This document shows, piece by piece, positions 1-7,814 of a DNA stretch of 64,000 nt. Made by a program: the position numbers and the translations under genes. The stretch lies in contig JADKBN010000029.1 in the NCBI GenBank assembly GCA_016715065.1, positions 744,001-808,000 on the forward strand, read 5' to 3'. The first letter of the stretch is position 1; each line of letters starts with the position of its first letter. The notes beneath the pieces were generated by a model. It ran no database searches and was not told where the DNA came from. It was given only the letters and a program-made list of their open reading frames with translations. The stretch comes from Fibrobacterota bacterium (GTDB lineage: Bacteria; Fibrobacterota; Fibrobacteria; UBA5070).

Positions 1-606
1 ACCCCGGCTCCCGGAGCCCTCTTCGAAGATCTTTCCGAGCCCGATGCCAACATGATGCACCGTGCGCGCCGCGGATCGGGCAAGTACCTCAAGCAGATGA
101 TGCACTGCCAGCGTTGCCGCGCCGACGCCGTGGGACTCCTGGAGGAGGACCGCTCGCGGGAATTCGCGGCGCTCATGGACGAGGCGCGCGACGAAGTGGC
201 GCGCGATCGCCCCTACGTTGCCGTGGCCACCCAGGAAGGTGTTTTGGTGAACCAGCACCTGGGCGTAGCCGACCGGGTCCAGATCTGGGAACGCTCCGAT
301 GACGGATTCCGTCTGATCGCCGACCGCCCCTGTCCTTCCCCCGGAGCAGGCGGATCGCGTTGGGACGAACTGGCGGATGTGGTATCCGATTGCCGGGCCA
401 TTTTGGTGGCGGCGGCGGGCGAAGCCCCTCGCAAGGCGTTGGAAGCCAAGGGCGTGGCGGTGTGCGAGATGGAAGGCCTGATCGACGACGCGCTGGAAAC
501 GGTGTACGGTGGACAGGACGTGGCCAAGCTGCGGGCGCGACGCAACGGTCTGGGCAGCGCCTGCGGCTGCGGCAAGGTGCGCGAACCGGGAACGGGCTGC
601 GGGTAG
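1..606 (+). CDS. nifB: NifB, FeMo-cofactor biosynthesis protein (3' part only)
   Basis: The frame is open from base 1, so the gene begins before the window; 201 residues are visible. The N-terminal radical SAM core is outside. Visible first is the signature that ends the NifB core, MHCQRCRADAVGLLEEDRS (from about position 100), followed by a NifX/NafY-like cofactor-binding domain (YVAVATQEGVLVNQHLG onward) and a cysteine-rich tail (GSACGCG, GTGCG). NifB makes NifB-co, the iron-sulfur-carbide precursor of the nitrogenase cofactor. The two-domain form is typical of bacteria; short archaeal forms lack the NifX part. A nifV homologue lies 6 kb away. A small dyad (TTCCGGC/GCCGGAA, 630-655) follows the stop but has no T tract. 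Confidence 0.93.
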   Translation, partial: TPAPGALFEDLSEPDANMMHRARRGSGKYLKQMMHCQRCRADAVGLLEEDRSREFAALMDEARDEVARDRPYVAVATQEGVLVNQHLGVADRVQIWERSDDGFRLIADRPCPSPGAGGSRWDELADVVSDCRAILVAAAGEAPRKALEAKGVAVCEMEGLIDDALETVYGGQDVAKLRARRNGLGSACGCGKVREPGTGCG

Positions 607-641
607 CGGGGGAAGGGCTGGGGGATTGGTTCCGGCATCCA

Positions 642-1796
642 TCAGGACGCCGGAAACAGTTCCTTGCTTGTCCCCAGGTCGGACATCGGGACGGCTTCCA
701 CGCGATCCGACAACGGATAGCGTTTGATTCCTGGGTGGACGATCGCCACACGCTCCAGGTCCAGGTCCAGCAGCGCGTTGCGGATGGAGGGTGTGACCTG
801 GGGCGAGTCGGTGCGCTTGATCTCAACACCGAAGAGCTTGCCGTGGCGCGAGAGCACCAGGTCCATCTCGGCGCCCTGGTGGGTGGCCCAGAACCAGGCC
901 TCGTCATGCGGCTGGGTGGACAGAATTTGTTCGATTGCGAAGCCTTCCCAAGAAGCTCCCGCCTTGGGGTGTTCCAGTAGCGCCTTTTCCGTCTCCAGGC
1001 CCATGAGCTGGTGGAACAATCCGCTGTCGCGCACGTACACCTTGGGCGATTTCACTTGACGTTTTCCGACATTGGCGTGGTATGGCTGCAATTGGCGCAG
1101 CATCTGGGCGTCGGTGAGCAGGTCCAGGTAGCGGCGAACGGTCGATTCATTCACGCCAAGCGACCGCGCGGGATCGGCTGCGTTCCAGATCTGTCCGTGG
1201 TAGTGCGCGACCATCAGCCAGAATCGCCGCAGCGCGGTGGCGCCCACACGCACGCCCCACTGGGGCAGGTCGCGCTCCAGAATGGTCTGGATGAACTGCT
1301 TGCGCCAGGCCATGCTCTGCTTGTGGGTCGGTGCCAGATAGGCGAGAGGAAAACCGCCGCGCAACCAAAGAGGTCGCTCGTGTTCTGGTCCGGTTTCGCA
1401 AAGCGAGAATCCACCCATGTTCACTAGTTCCATGCGGCCCGCCAAGCTCTCCGAACTCTGCCGCATCAGCTCGCCCGAGGCGCTTCCCAGCACCAGGAAT
1501 CGGGCGGGATGCCCCCTGCGATCGGCCAACACGCGCAACGTGGGAAACAGCTCGGGTCGACGCTGGATTTCGTCGATCACCACCATTCCTCGCAGAGGAG
1601 CCAGCGCTGTCATTGGCTCGTCCAGCCGTGCCAAGCTACCAGGGTCTTCGAGGTCGAAGTAGTTGACGGAATCCTCGGGAACCAGCTCGCGGGCCAAGGT
1701 GGTTTTGCCGCACTGGCGCGGCCCGATCAAGACCACGACCCGGCTGCGTTCCAGTGCCTCACGAATGGCTTCAAGGTGTGGGTGGCGGTGTATCAC
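642..1796 (-). CDS. AAA_14/DUF4143-type ATP-binding protein
   Basis: A 384-residue protein. The Walker A motif GPRQCGKT lies near residues 25-32 and Walker B VVIDEIQ near 75-80, followed by a DUF4143-type C-terminal half. In that half the residues MDLVL...GVEIKR resemble the core of a restriction-like nuclease fold. I chose the GTG at 1796 because family members start just before the equivalent of IHRHPHLEAI. In-frame ATGs upstream (to 1934) would read through a palindrome. No Shine-Dalgarno is visible. A TATATT hexamer lies six bases before the GTG, so the transcript may be leaderless. Proteins of this family are often accessory and horizontally mobile; their cellular role is mostly unknown. 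It converges on nifB. Confidence 0.8.
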   Translation of the reverse strand: MIHRHPHLEAIREALERSRVVVLIGPRQCGKTTLARELVPEDSVNYFDLEDPGSLARLDEPMTALAPLRGMVVIDEIQRRPELFPTLRVLADRRGHPARFLVLGSASGELMRQSSESLAGRMELVNMGGFSLCETGPEHERPLWLRGGFPLAYLAPTHKQSMAWRKQFIQTILERDLPQWGVRVGATALRRFWLMVAHYHGQIWNAADPARSLGVNESTVRRYLDLLTDAQMLRQLQPYHANVGKRQVKSPKVYVRDSGLFHQLMGLETEKALLEHPKAGASWEGFAIEQILSTQPHDEAWFWATHQGAEMDLVLSRHGKLFGVEIKRTDSPQVTPSIRNALLDLDLERVAIVHPGIKRYPLSDRVEAVPMSDLGTSKELFPAS

Positions 1797-1803
1797 GCCA
1801 ATA

Positions 1804-1850
1804 ATATACCATGAAAATCTACGCCTAGATGCAGGAAATTCATGGTATAT
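1804..1850 (-). promoter_or_regulatory. Nested palindrome over the promoter of the AAA/DUF4143 gene
   Basis: Outer arms ATATACCATGAA (1804-1815) and TTCATGGTATAT (1839-1850) are perfect 12-base inverted repeats. Inside them ATCTA/TAGAT (1817-1821, 1826-1830) forms a second dyad. Read on the minus strand, the arm nearer the gene overlaps a -10-like TATATT six bases before the GTG start. Most likely an operator, possibly for autoregulation; a structured RNA or recombination site cannot be excluded. Confidence 0.6.
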
Positions 1851-2066
1851 AGCGGCGGGCAAAGTGGCATTGAACACCAATTGCGTGGTGTTTTTCGAGA
1901 TGGAGCGCATGCCGGATCCGTGAGGGTCCGGCATGCTTGAGCCGTTTTAAAAAGTCATCGAAGCTGGATGGAGATGGTCCGATCTCTCCCTTCCGTAATT
2001 CATTGAATTGTCGCTATCTTGTCTGGCCAGAAGTTCTGATCCTTCCCCACTGCAAAGGTTGCCCCG

Positions 2067-3101
2067 ATGAAGCATTCCCTGGTTGCGCTTGCAACGTTGA
2101 TTCTGGCCGCTACGGTCGTTCCGTTGACATCCTGCGATAAGCTTACTGACTCCACCAAATCTGACGGGAATTCACCTCAGGATACGCTGTCGCCAGTTCC
2201 GGCTGTTGCCGTGGTGGAGCCCATTTTCAGTCCGTCCGGTGGAACCTATTCGGCTTCCCAGCTCGTGACGATCAGCTCGGCCACAAGTGGTGCAAATCTC
2301 TACTACACCACAGATGGCAGCACTCCGACGATCTCCTCCATGAAGTACACGGCCCCAGTGACTGTGAGTGAGACACGGACGCTGAAGGTGATTGCCACCA
2401 AGAGCGGGATGACGACAAGTTCTGCAAGTTCGGCGACATACACGATCTCTACGATTCCTTCGAGCGATACCGGTACGACGATCCCGTGGAACAGCGCGGT
2501 CACCTACGGTAGCATGAGCGACGCGGATGGCCAGACGTACAAAACGGTAACCATCGGGACGCAGACGTGGATGGCGGAGAACCTGAACTACAAGGTGGAC
2601 AATTCTTGGTGGTACAACGGGAGTGCCGACAACGGCGCCAAGTATGGTCGGTTGTATACATGGATGGCAGCGATGAATCTGCCCGATTCTTGCTACGGAG
2701 GCAGCTGTGCAAGCTTGGTTGAGTCCAAACATCAGGGAGTCTGCCCCACAGGCTGGCATGTACCGAGCGATACCGAGTGGACGACCCTCACGACTTCCAT
2801 CGGTGGCGTAGCCACTGCTGGCTCGGAGCTCAATTCCGTTAGCGGTTGGGCTCTCAAAAGCGGCAAATCGCAGAATGGAACGGATACCTACGGCTTCCGC
2901 GCCCTCCCGGCGGGAGCCCGGTACTCCGTCGACCTCAGTTTCGGTTTCGCAGGTAGCAACGCCTCTTTCTGGAGCTCGTCTGAGGTGGATGTCATTCTCT
3001 CCTGGTCCCGCCACTTAGGCATGGTTAGCGGCAGCCTGTTCAAAGACAATAGCGGAAAAATGAATGGATATAGCGTCCGTTGCCTAAAGGATGGTCCCTG
3101 A
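2067..3101 (+). CDS. FISUMP-domain lipoprotein with chitobiase-like C-terminal-type repeat
   Basis: 344 residues. Residues 1-23 are a lipoprotein signal with lipobox LTSC (Cys23), so the product should be anchored at the cell envelope. Residues 53-127 resemble the CHB_HEX_C_1 beta-sandwich (YYTTDGSTPT motif). Residues 147-342 are a Fibrobacter succinogenes major paralogous (FISUMP) domain, with TQTWMAENLN, CPTGWHVPSD and the C-terminal SVRCLKDGP. The function of FISUMP proteins is unknown; expansion in Fibrobacter suggests an outer-surface role. The leader GCAAAGGTTGCCCCG before the ATG is almost repeated before the second FISUMP gene at 4357. It is followed by an Rpn-family gene in a duplicated cassette. 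The region is visibly less GC-rich than the metabolic genes. Confidence 0.9.
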   Translation: MKHSLVALATLILAATVVPLTSCDKLTDSTKSDGNSPQDTLSPVPAVAVVEPIFSPSGGTYSASQLVTISSATSGANLYYTTDGSTPTISSMKYTAPVTVSETRTLKVIATKSGMTTSSASSATYTISTIPSSDTGTTIPWNSAVTYGSMSDADGQTYKTVTIGTQTWMAENLNYKVDNSWWYNGSADNGAKYGRLYTWMAAMNLPDSCYGGSCASLVESKHQGVCPTGWHVPSDTEWTTLTTSIGGVATAGSELNSVSGWALKSGKSQNGTDTYGFRALPAGARYSVDLSFGFAGSNASFWSSSEVDVILSWSRHLGMVSGSLFKDNSGKMNGYSVRCLKDGP

Positions 3102-3266
3102 GCAAGCGAAGCGCGCCGAAGGGCTAGGAGAAGGTGCCAGGGCGTACGGCGCCAGCCCAACGCCCCTGCGCTGCGAACCCTTCTCGTCGCTCGCCCTGAG
3201 CTCCGCCGAAGGGGTGGTGGGTCGGTTGATCGTGCGTTGCGACATGAGGGAATCAAAAGCGTAAGT

Positions 3267-3314
3267 GCTCGAAAAAGCAGTGCACAAATGTTTGTGTTGA
3301 AGTAAATTCCTTCC
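3267..3314 (+). repeat. Cassette leader repeat, copy 1
   Basis: These 48 bases directly precede the first Rpn-family gene and match 5582-5629, in front of the second, at 41 of 48 positions by my alignment. Just upstream, both copies also share a GCTCGCCCTGAGC...CGAAGGG motif. This shows that the intergenic spacer was duplicated with the genes, and it may hold the promoter. Confidence 0.7.
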
Positions 3315-4169
3315 ATGCCCCGCAAGCCCGCTGCTTCTTCCCCACGATCAGGCCGTCAAGACGCTGATCAAGACCTATCCGTCCGATGCACTGGAATTTC
3401 TGGTGCCAGATGTTTTGCGACCCATGGCCCCCCAATGGTTATCTCCTTCCTTGATCCCGCAGTTACTCGCGACGACACCGCCGAATCCGGCCCTGGAATG
3501 GCAATGGATCTGGTCATCCGGTACGTGTTCCCCGATGGACAGGCTTTGCTTCTAGTCTTGGTGGAGCACTGGTCGGACGCCACGAAGCTGGATCTACTGC
3601 GCACAGCGCGGTACTACGTGGATCTGTGCCGCCGTTTCCCGAAGGATGCCATTCTGCCTGTCGCGCTGGTTGATGATTCGTTGGAGCGCGATCTTTCCGG
3701 CAAGGAAGAGCGTGGAGCTGAAGGCGAGGTGTTCCTCATGTTCCGAACTCGCCTTGTCCAGGTCCCTGCCCTCGATCTGGAGCGCTTTCGCGACACTTCC
3801 AACCGTGTGGCTCTCTCCTTCACCCCGAACATGCGTGGAGAGTTCGATCGAGCGGAGCAAGTTCTTCGGGTGGCCATCGCCTTCCGCGATCGCGGCGACA
3901 TGAATGGAGTGCGCACCTTTTTTGCTTTCTGGGCGGTTGAGGGTAGATTGAGTCCCACAGAACAAGCATGGCTTCTTCGCAAGCTCAAGGAGATTGAAAT
4001 GCCAGAAATCATGGATTGGATCAAACAAGAAGGTCTCGAACAAGGTCGAGCCGAAGGCCATCGCGAGAATGCCCTCGCAAATGCCCGCAAAATGCGCGAC
4101 CACGGCATCTCCTGGGAGATCGTGACGGACGTTACCGGCGTGAAACCCGAAGATCTCCAAGCCGATTGA
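3315..4169 (+). CDS. Rpn-family nuclease/transposase-like protein, N-terminal part frameshifted
   Basis: The frame encodes 284 residues. From about residue 42 it matches the Rpn/YhgA-like (PD-(D/E)XK) family: VISFLDPAV, LLLVLVEHWSD and LLRTARYYVDLCRRFP are recognisable. The expected N-terminal block HDQAVKTLIKTYPSDALEFL is instead found in the +1 frame (3343-3430). Restoring it needs one base fewer near 3342 and one more near 3429-3434. The gene thus carries two compensating indels, or the assembly has two errors in C runs; no stop is created. Rpn proteins are DNA endonucleases that stimulate recombination and, in some bacteria, act in phage defence. The last 20 codons carry the motif MRDHGISWEIVTDVTG, shared with the paralogue at 5630. 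Confidence 0.65.
   Translation: MPRKPAASSPRSGRQDADQDLSVRCTGISGARCFATHGPPMVISFLDPAVTRDDTAESGPGMAMDLVIRYVFPDGQALLLVLVEHWSDATKLDLLRTARYYVDLCRRFPKDAILPVALVDDSLERDLSGKEERGAEGEVFLMFRTRLVQVPALDLERFRDTSNRVALSFTPNMRGEFDRAEQVLRVAIAFRDRGDMNGVRTFFAFWAVEGRLSPTEQAWLLRKLKEIEMPEIMDWIKQEGLEQGRAEGHRENALANARKMRDHGISWEIVTDVTGVKPEDLQAD
4092..4153 (+). repeat. 62-bp identical 3' segment of Rpn genes, copy 1
   Basis: Bases 4092-4153 equal 6440-6501 with no mismatch. The segment encodes the C-terminal motif MRDHGISWEIVTDVTGVKPED, while the rest of the two genes is strongly divergent. This points to gene conversion or a recent exchange limited to the tail. Confidence 0.9.
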
Positions 4170-4356
4170 GATTCTCTCCCGTTCCTAGCTATTTCGAGCC
4201 TGCATGCCTGGGCTGTGGGAAGGCAATGAGCCATGTGCGTCAGGGACCCACGCTGAGCCGGCCAAAACTCAAGGAGTCGAGCTGTATCCACCCCGATGGA
4301 TGTGTTAATTCCCCCAGTGCCAGAAATCCCGATTTGATTCAGCAAAGGTTTCCCCG

Positions 4357-5475
4357 ATGAATCGTTCCTTGAGATTGTTTTCCCATTTGGCATTGGTCGC
4401 TGCCCTGTTAGCAGTTCCCTCCTATTCTTCTGACATCAGTTTGTCCGGGACAGTCACGGACCTATCCGGACAGGTTCTTTCTGGTGCTGGTGTCTCGCTG
4501 GTGGGAGCCGGAAATGCCACCACCACGAACACCAGTGGTGCTTGGAGCCTCTCCGGCCCCTCGACAGGAATTGACGTCACCCCAAAGTCGAGTGCGGCAT
4601 CGGTAACGAGGCATCTGGTGTTGGATGGGAACCGCATCCGGTTGCGCTTTGAGGGCGTGGATGCGGTGGGTCGGGCATCCTCTGGCGCGGGTGGGCTGGG
4701 TGTAGGGACATTGAAGACAGCAGGAACCGTCGTTGCCGTCCGTTCGGTGTCGGCGTCCGTGGACACGTTGTTGTATTCCTGGAATGGCCTGATTCGTGCC
4801 CGGGTGGAGATTTCTTCGCTTCTTGCTGGCGCCTTGGGCCCGCAGGTGATCGACACCTCGACAATCCCTTGGAGCCGCGCGATCGGCTACGATAGCCTGA
4901 CCTATGGCGGTCAGGACTACAAGACCGTGACAATTGGTACGCAGACGTGGATGGCGGAGAACCTGAACGTCAAGGTGGACAGTTCTTGGTGCTATGGCAA
5001 CAGCACGGACTCGTGCAGCAAGTATGGGCGGCTGTACAAATGGGCTGCGGTAATGAAGCTTCCAGACTCCTGCAACCGATCCATCTGTGCAGGCCTCGTT
5101 CCGTCCAAACATCGGGGGATCTGTCCCACGGGATGGCATGTTCCGAGTGATTCTGAGTGGACGACCTTGGTGAACTACGCGGGTGGCGCCAACACCGCAG
5201 GCAAGCGGCTCAAATCTGCCAGTGGTTGGTCCTATAGTGGTGTTTCTGGCAACGGCACGGATACCTACGGCTTCCGTGCGCTCTCGGCAGGCCTCCGCTA
5301 CGACGATGGCAGCTTCAACCAGGTGGGCAGTGGCACCGTCTTCAGCAGCTCGTCGGAGGACGACGAGCATTACGTCTGGATCCGCGGCTTGTACTCGGGC
5401 TTCGACGACCTGGGCCGCGGCATGAGCGTCAAGGAAAACGATCTTAGCGTCCGCTGTCTCAAGGATGGTCCCTGA
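4357..5475 (+). CDS. Secreted FISUMP-domain protein with CarboxypepD-regulatory-like N-terminus
   Basis: 372 residues. A type I signal peptide (about 1-25, AVPSYSS) is followed by a short carboxypeptidase-regulatory-like beta domain (SGTVTDLSGQVLSGAGVSL, 30-75), a linker, and a FISUMP domain from about 178 to 371 (TQTWMAENLN, CPTGWHVPSD, SVRCLKDGP). It is the paralogue of the gene at 2067, but its N-terminal half is unrelated and it is predicted to be released or T9-secreted rather than lipid-anchored. A 30-base block around TGGATGGCGGAGAACCTGAA is identical in both genes. An Rpn-family gene follows, completing the second cassette copy. Function unknown. Confidence 0.9.
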   Translation: MNRSLRLFSHLALVAALLAVPSYSSDISLSGTVTDLSGQVLSGAGVSLVGAGNATTTNTSGAWSLSGPSTGIDVTPKSSAASVTRHLVLDGNRIRLRFEGVDAVGRASSGAGGLGVGTLKTAGTVVAVRSVSASVDTLLYSWNGLIRARVEISSLLAGALGPQVIDTSTIPWSRAIGYDSLTYGGQDYKTVTIGTQTWMAENLNVKVDSSWCYGNSTDSCSKYGRLYKWAAVMKLPDSCNRSICAGLVPSKHRGICPTGWHVPSDSEWTTLVNYAGGANTAGKRLKSASGWSYSGVSGNGTDTYGFRALSAGLRYDDGSFNQVGSGTVFSSSSEDDEHYVWIRGLYSGFDDLGRGMSVKENDLSVRCLKDGP

Positions 5476-5581
5476 CTTGTTGAAGGATCACTGGAACCAT
5501 TTCCACTGCTCGCCCTGAGCATGTCGAAGGGATGACGTCTGTAGATCGTGCGCTCCCACCGAAAGCTAACATGGTAGAAGA

Positions 5582-5629
5582 GCTCAAAAAAGCACTGCAC
5601 AAGTGTTTGCGTTGATGTAAATTTCCTCC
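5582..5629 (+). repeat. Cassette leader repeat, copy 2
   Basis: Partner of 3267-3314; ends at the base before the ATG of the second Rpn-family gene. Both contain AAAAAGCA-TGCAC and GTTGA-GTAAAT blocks. Confidence 0.7.
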
Positions 5630-6517
5630 ATGCCCCCTCGCCGCCCCCGGAGCGCCATCGATCACGATGGTTTGCACAAACAGCTCTTCACGCATTTTCT
5701 CCAGCAGTTCCTCGAAGGCTTCTTTCCCGAAGTGGCCGCCGAATTGGACTTTACCGATTTCGGTCCCGAAAATTTCCTCACGCAGGAACTCTTCCCGGAG
5801 TTGGAAGGGCGACCTCACCATTTGGACGTTGTGGCTCGTGTTCGGGCCAAAGGCGAGGCGGGAGACGCGTTCCTCATCGTGTTCATCGAGGCCCAGGGCA
5901 AGCGCCGCCCTGAATTCCTGGCCCGAGTTTTTCGCTACTTCGCGCTCCTACACATCAAGTACGGAACCGTGGTCATTCCCATTGTGGTCTACGGCGACAA
6001 CAGTCGCCAGCCGCTCTCCGAGCGCTGGACGCACTACGGACTCGAGTTCGCGGGCCACCGTTTTCTTGATTTCCGATTCTTGGCCGTGCATCCCTCAAGT
6101 CTTCCGGTGCGGGAGTACCTGAATTCGCACAATCCGGCGCAATTGGCATTGGCATCCCGCATGGACTTGGGCGAAGAGGATATGGTTCGTATCAAGCTCG
6201 ACCTCTTACGCCAGATGTCCCGACTTCCATTGACCGAAGCGCAGATCGAGCAAGCGCTTCGCTACGTGGATGCGTATCTTGAGGAGACAGAGCCGGGAGC
6301 CTTGCAGCGTGCGCTGTCCGCGATGAATCAAGCAGAGTACCGGGAGGCAGGAATGCTCATCGAACACTTTACGAAAATTGGAATGGAAAAAGGCAAAGCA
6401 GAAGGCGCGCGGGCTTCCAAGCTTGAAGCCGCCCTCAAGATGCGCGACCACGGCATCTCCTGGGAGATCGTGACGGACGTTACCGGCGTGAAACCCGAAG
6501 ACATCGAAACGAAGTAA
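5630..6517 (+). CDS. Rpn-family recombination-promoting nuclease/putative transposase
   Basis: An intact 295-residue member of the Rpn/YhgA-like PD-(D/E)XK group. The N-terminal block DHDGLHKQLFTHFLQQFLE, the central LDVVARV and FLIVFIEAQGK (acidic residue plus Q-x-K, the likely catalytic strand) and VFRYFALLHIKYG are typical. The C-terminus is helical with Lys/Glu-rich EKGKAEG, then the shared tail motif MRDHGISWEIVTDVTG. Known family members cut DNA and raise recombination; some are anti-phage toxins controlled by a protein made from an internal start. A possible internal start here is the ATG at 6182, after GAAGAGG. It belongs to the second cassette copy. Confidence 0.85.
   Translation: MPPRRPRSAIDHDGLHKQLFTHFLQQFLEGFFPEVAAELDFTDFGPENFLTQELFPELEGRPHHLDVVARVRAKGEAGDAFLIVFIEAQGKRRPEFLARVFRYFALLHIKYGTVVIPIVVYGDNSRQPLSERWTHYGLEFAGHRFLDFRFLAVHPSSLPVREYLNSHNPAQLALASRMDLGEEDMVRIKLDLLRQMSRLPLTEAQIEQALRYVDAYLEETEPGALQRALSAMNQAEYREAGMLIEHFTKIGMEKGKAEGARASKLEAALKMRDHGISWEIVTDVTGVKPEDIETK
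6440..6501 (+). repeat. 62-bp identical 3' segment of Rpn genes, copy 2
   Basis: Identical to 4092-4153. The flanks on both sides diverge at once (base 6439 G against A; base 6502 C against T). Confidence 0.9.
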
Positions 6518-6615
6518 ACCACCCCGAAGCAATCTGCGGGGTATTCGCCGACCCTGTCGCTTCCTCCCGCTAAATAACTCCCACCATCTGCTCGCAGCTG
6601 ATGGGAGCCTTTCCC

Positions 6616-7707
6616 TCACCCCGCCGGCCGCTCCAGCAACCGCGGCAATTCCTCGTCCCTCAAGGGTCTCCGCAGGCGCGCCCCCTCGAGACGGATTTCG
6701 TCCACCAGGTCCTCCAGATCGGATGGTTCGGGCAGCCCCAGCTCCTGGAGCTTGAGCCGCACCGCGCCTTTACCGGAATTGGCCCCCAGCACGCTGGCGC
6801 GTTCGTGGCCCGTGCGCACCGGGTCCCACGGCTCGTACAAGGACGGATTTCGTCCAATCGCGTCCACATGGATGCCGGTGCCGGTGGAGAATATGTTGCC
6901 GCCCGCCACGGCCTTGGATCCCGGGATGACAATTCCCGTCTTGCGGGCGAGCCATTCGCAGGCGTCGCGCAAGGCGCGCAAGTCGATGTCCATCCCGCGC
7001 CGGAGGACTCCCCAGGCGGCGATCTCCTCGGTGGCGGAAATGCCCGCCCGCTCGCCGATGCCCAAAAGCGTGGTGTCGGCGGTGGTCGCGCCGGATTCGA
7101 TGGCGGTGATGGCGCCCGCGGTGGCCATGCCCAGATCGTCGTGCAGGTGCACGCCGATGGGCAACTTGGTGGCGCTGTGGACACGGGCAACCATCCTGGC
7201 GACTTCCAACGGCGAAAGAAGGCCCACCGTATCTGCTACGCGCACCCGGTTGGCACCCGCCAGTTCGGCGGTTTTCAGAAGGTCCGCGAGCACCGTCTTG
7301 TCGGCTCGCGAGGCGTCCTCGAATCCCACCTGCACGAAATCGAAAAGCGTCTTCGCCTGGGCCACGGATTCCTGGATCCATTCCTCGACAGCCGAGAGGT
7401 CCAAGCCGAACCGCTCGGATTGGTGGCGTCGGGAGGCGGGAATGCAGATCGTCACGGCGGAGGCCCCGGAATGGGCGGCTTCTTCCAGGGACACCCGGCG
7501 CGCCATGCTCCAGACCATGGGTCGCGACCGGGCCCGCTGGACCGCAGAGACCACGTCCTTCAGATCGCCTCCTCGTCCCGCCCAGCCGATTTCCAGTTCC
7601 GTGATCCCAGCCGAGGCGATCCGTCCGGCCAATTCCGCCCGTTCCTGTGGATCCAGGTACACGTCGAAAGCCTGGAGTCCCTCCCGCAGGGTGGTGTCGA
7701 TCAGCAT
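6616..7707 (-). CDS. nifV: Homocitrate synthase-like protein (NifV)
   Basis: 363 residues from the ATG at 7707, which has a strong AAGGAGG six bases upstream; longer in-frame starts lack one. The protein is a DRE-TIM aldolase of the LeuA/NifV type: IDTTLREGLQAFD at the N-terminus, the metal-binding VHLHDDLGMA motif, and the C-terminal SGTGIHVD-type segment (STGTGIHVDAIGRNPSLYEP). NifV condenses acetyl-CoA with 2-oxoglutarate to homocitrate, the organic ligand of the nitrogenase cofactor. Isopropylmalate, citramalate and (R)-homocitrate synthases share the fold. The NifV call rests on overall similarity, the GIHVDAI...LYEP segment and the nearby nifB. A sigma-54-like promoter lies about 95 bases upstream of the start. 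Confidence 0.8.
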   Translation of the reverse strand: MLIDTTLREGLQAFDVYLDPQERAELAGRIASAGITELEIGWAGRGGDLKDVVSAVQRARSRPMVWSMARRVSLEEAAHSGASAVTICIPASRRHQSERFGLDLSAVEEWIQESVAQAKTLFDFVQVGFEDASRADKTVLADLLKTAELAGANRVRVADTVGLLSPLEVARMVARVHSATKLPIGVHLHDDLGMATAGAITAIESGATTADTTLLGIGERAGISATEEIAAWGVLRRGMDIDLRALRDACEWLARKTGIVIPGSKAVAGGNIFSTGTGIHVDAIGRNPSLYEPWDPVRTGHERASVLGANSGKGAVRLKLQELGLPEPSDLEDLVDEIRLEGARLRRPLRDEELPRLLERPAG

Positions 7708-7800
7708 GTGCGCCTCCTTGTTTCTGTTCCCAGCCAACAGCATCTCCGGTCGAGACAGCAAGGTTGGCACCTGGATCAGGGTTCCCACGCCAGACGAGTA

Positions 7801-7814
7801 GCAAGGGGCATGCC
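7801..7814 (-). promoter_or_regulatory. Candidate sigma-54 (-24/-12) promoter of nifV
   Basis: On the minus strand GGCATGCCCCTTGC has the invariant GG and GC separated by exactly ten bases, in the context CGGCATG-N3-CTTGCT (consensus TGGCACG-N4-TTGCA). Transcription would start near 7790, giving a leader of roughly 80 bases to the nifV ATG. Nitrogen-fixation genes are often sigma-54 dependent. No TGT-N10-ACA NifA site was found upstream. Confidence 0.5.

Noticed and set aside
630..655. Terminator after nifB
   Set aside because: The TTCCGGC/GCCGGAA hairpin has no T tract and lies over the end of the convergent ATPase gene, so it is not called.
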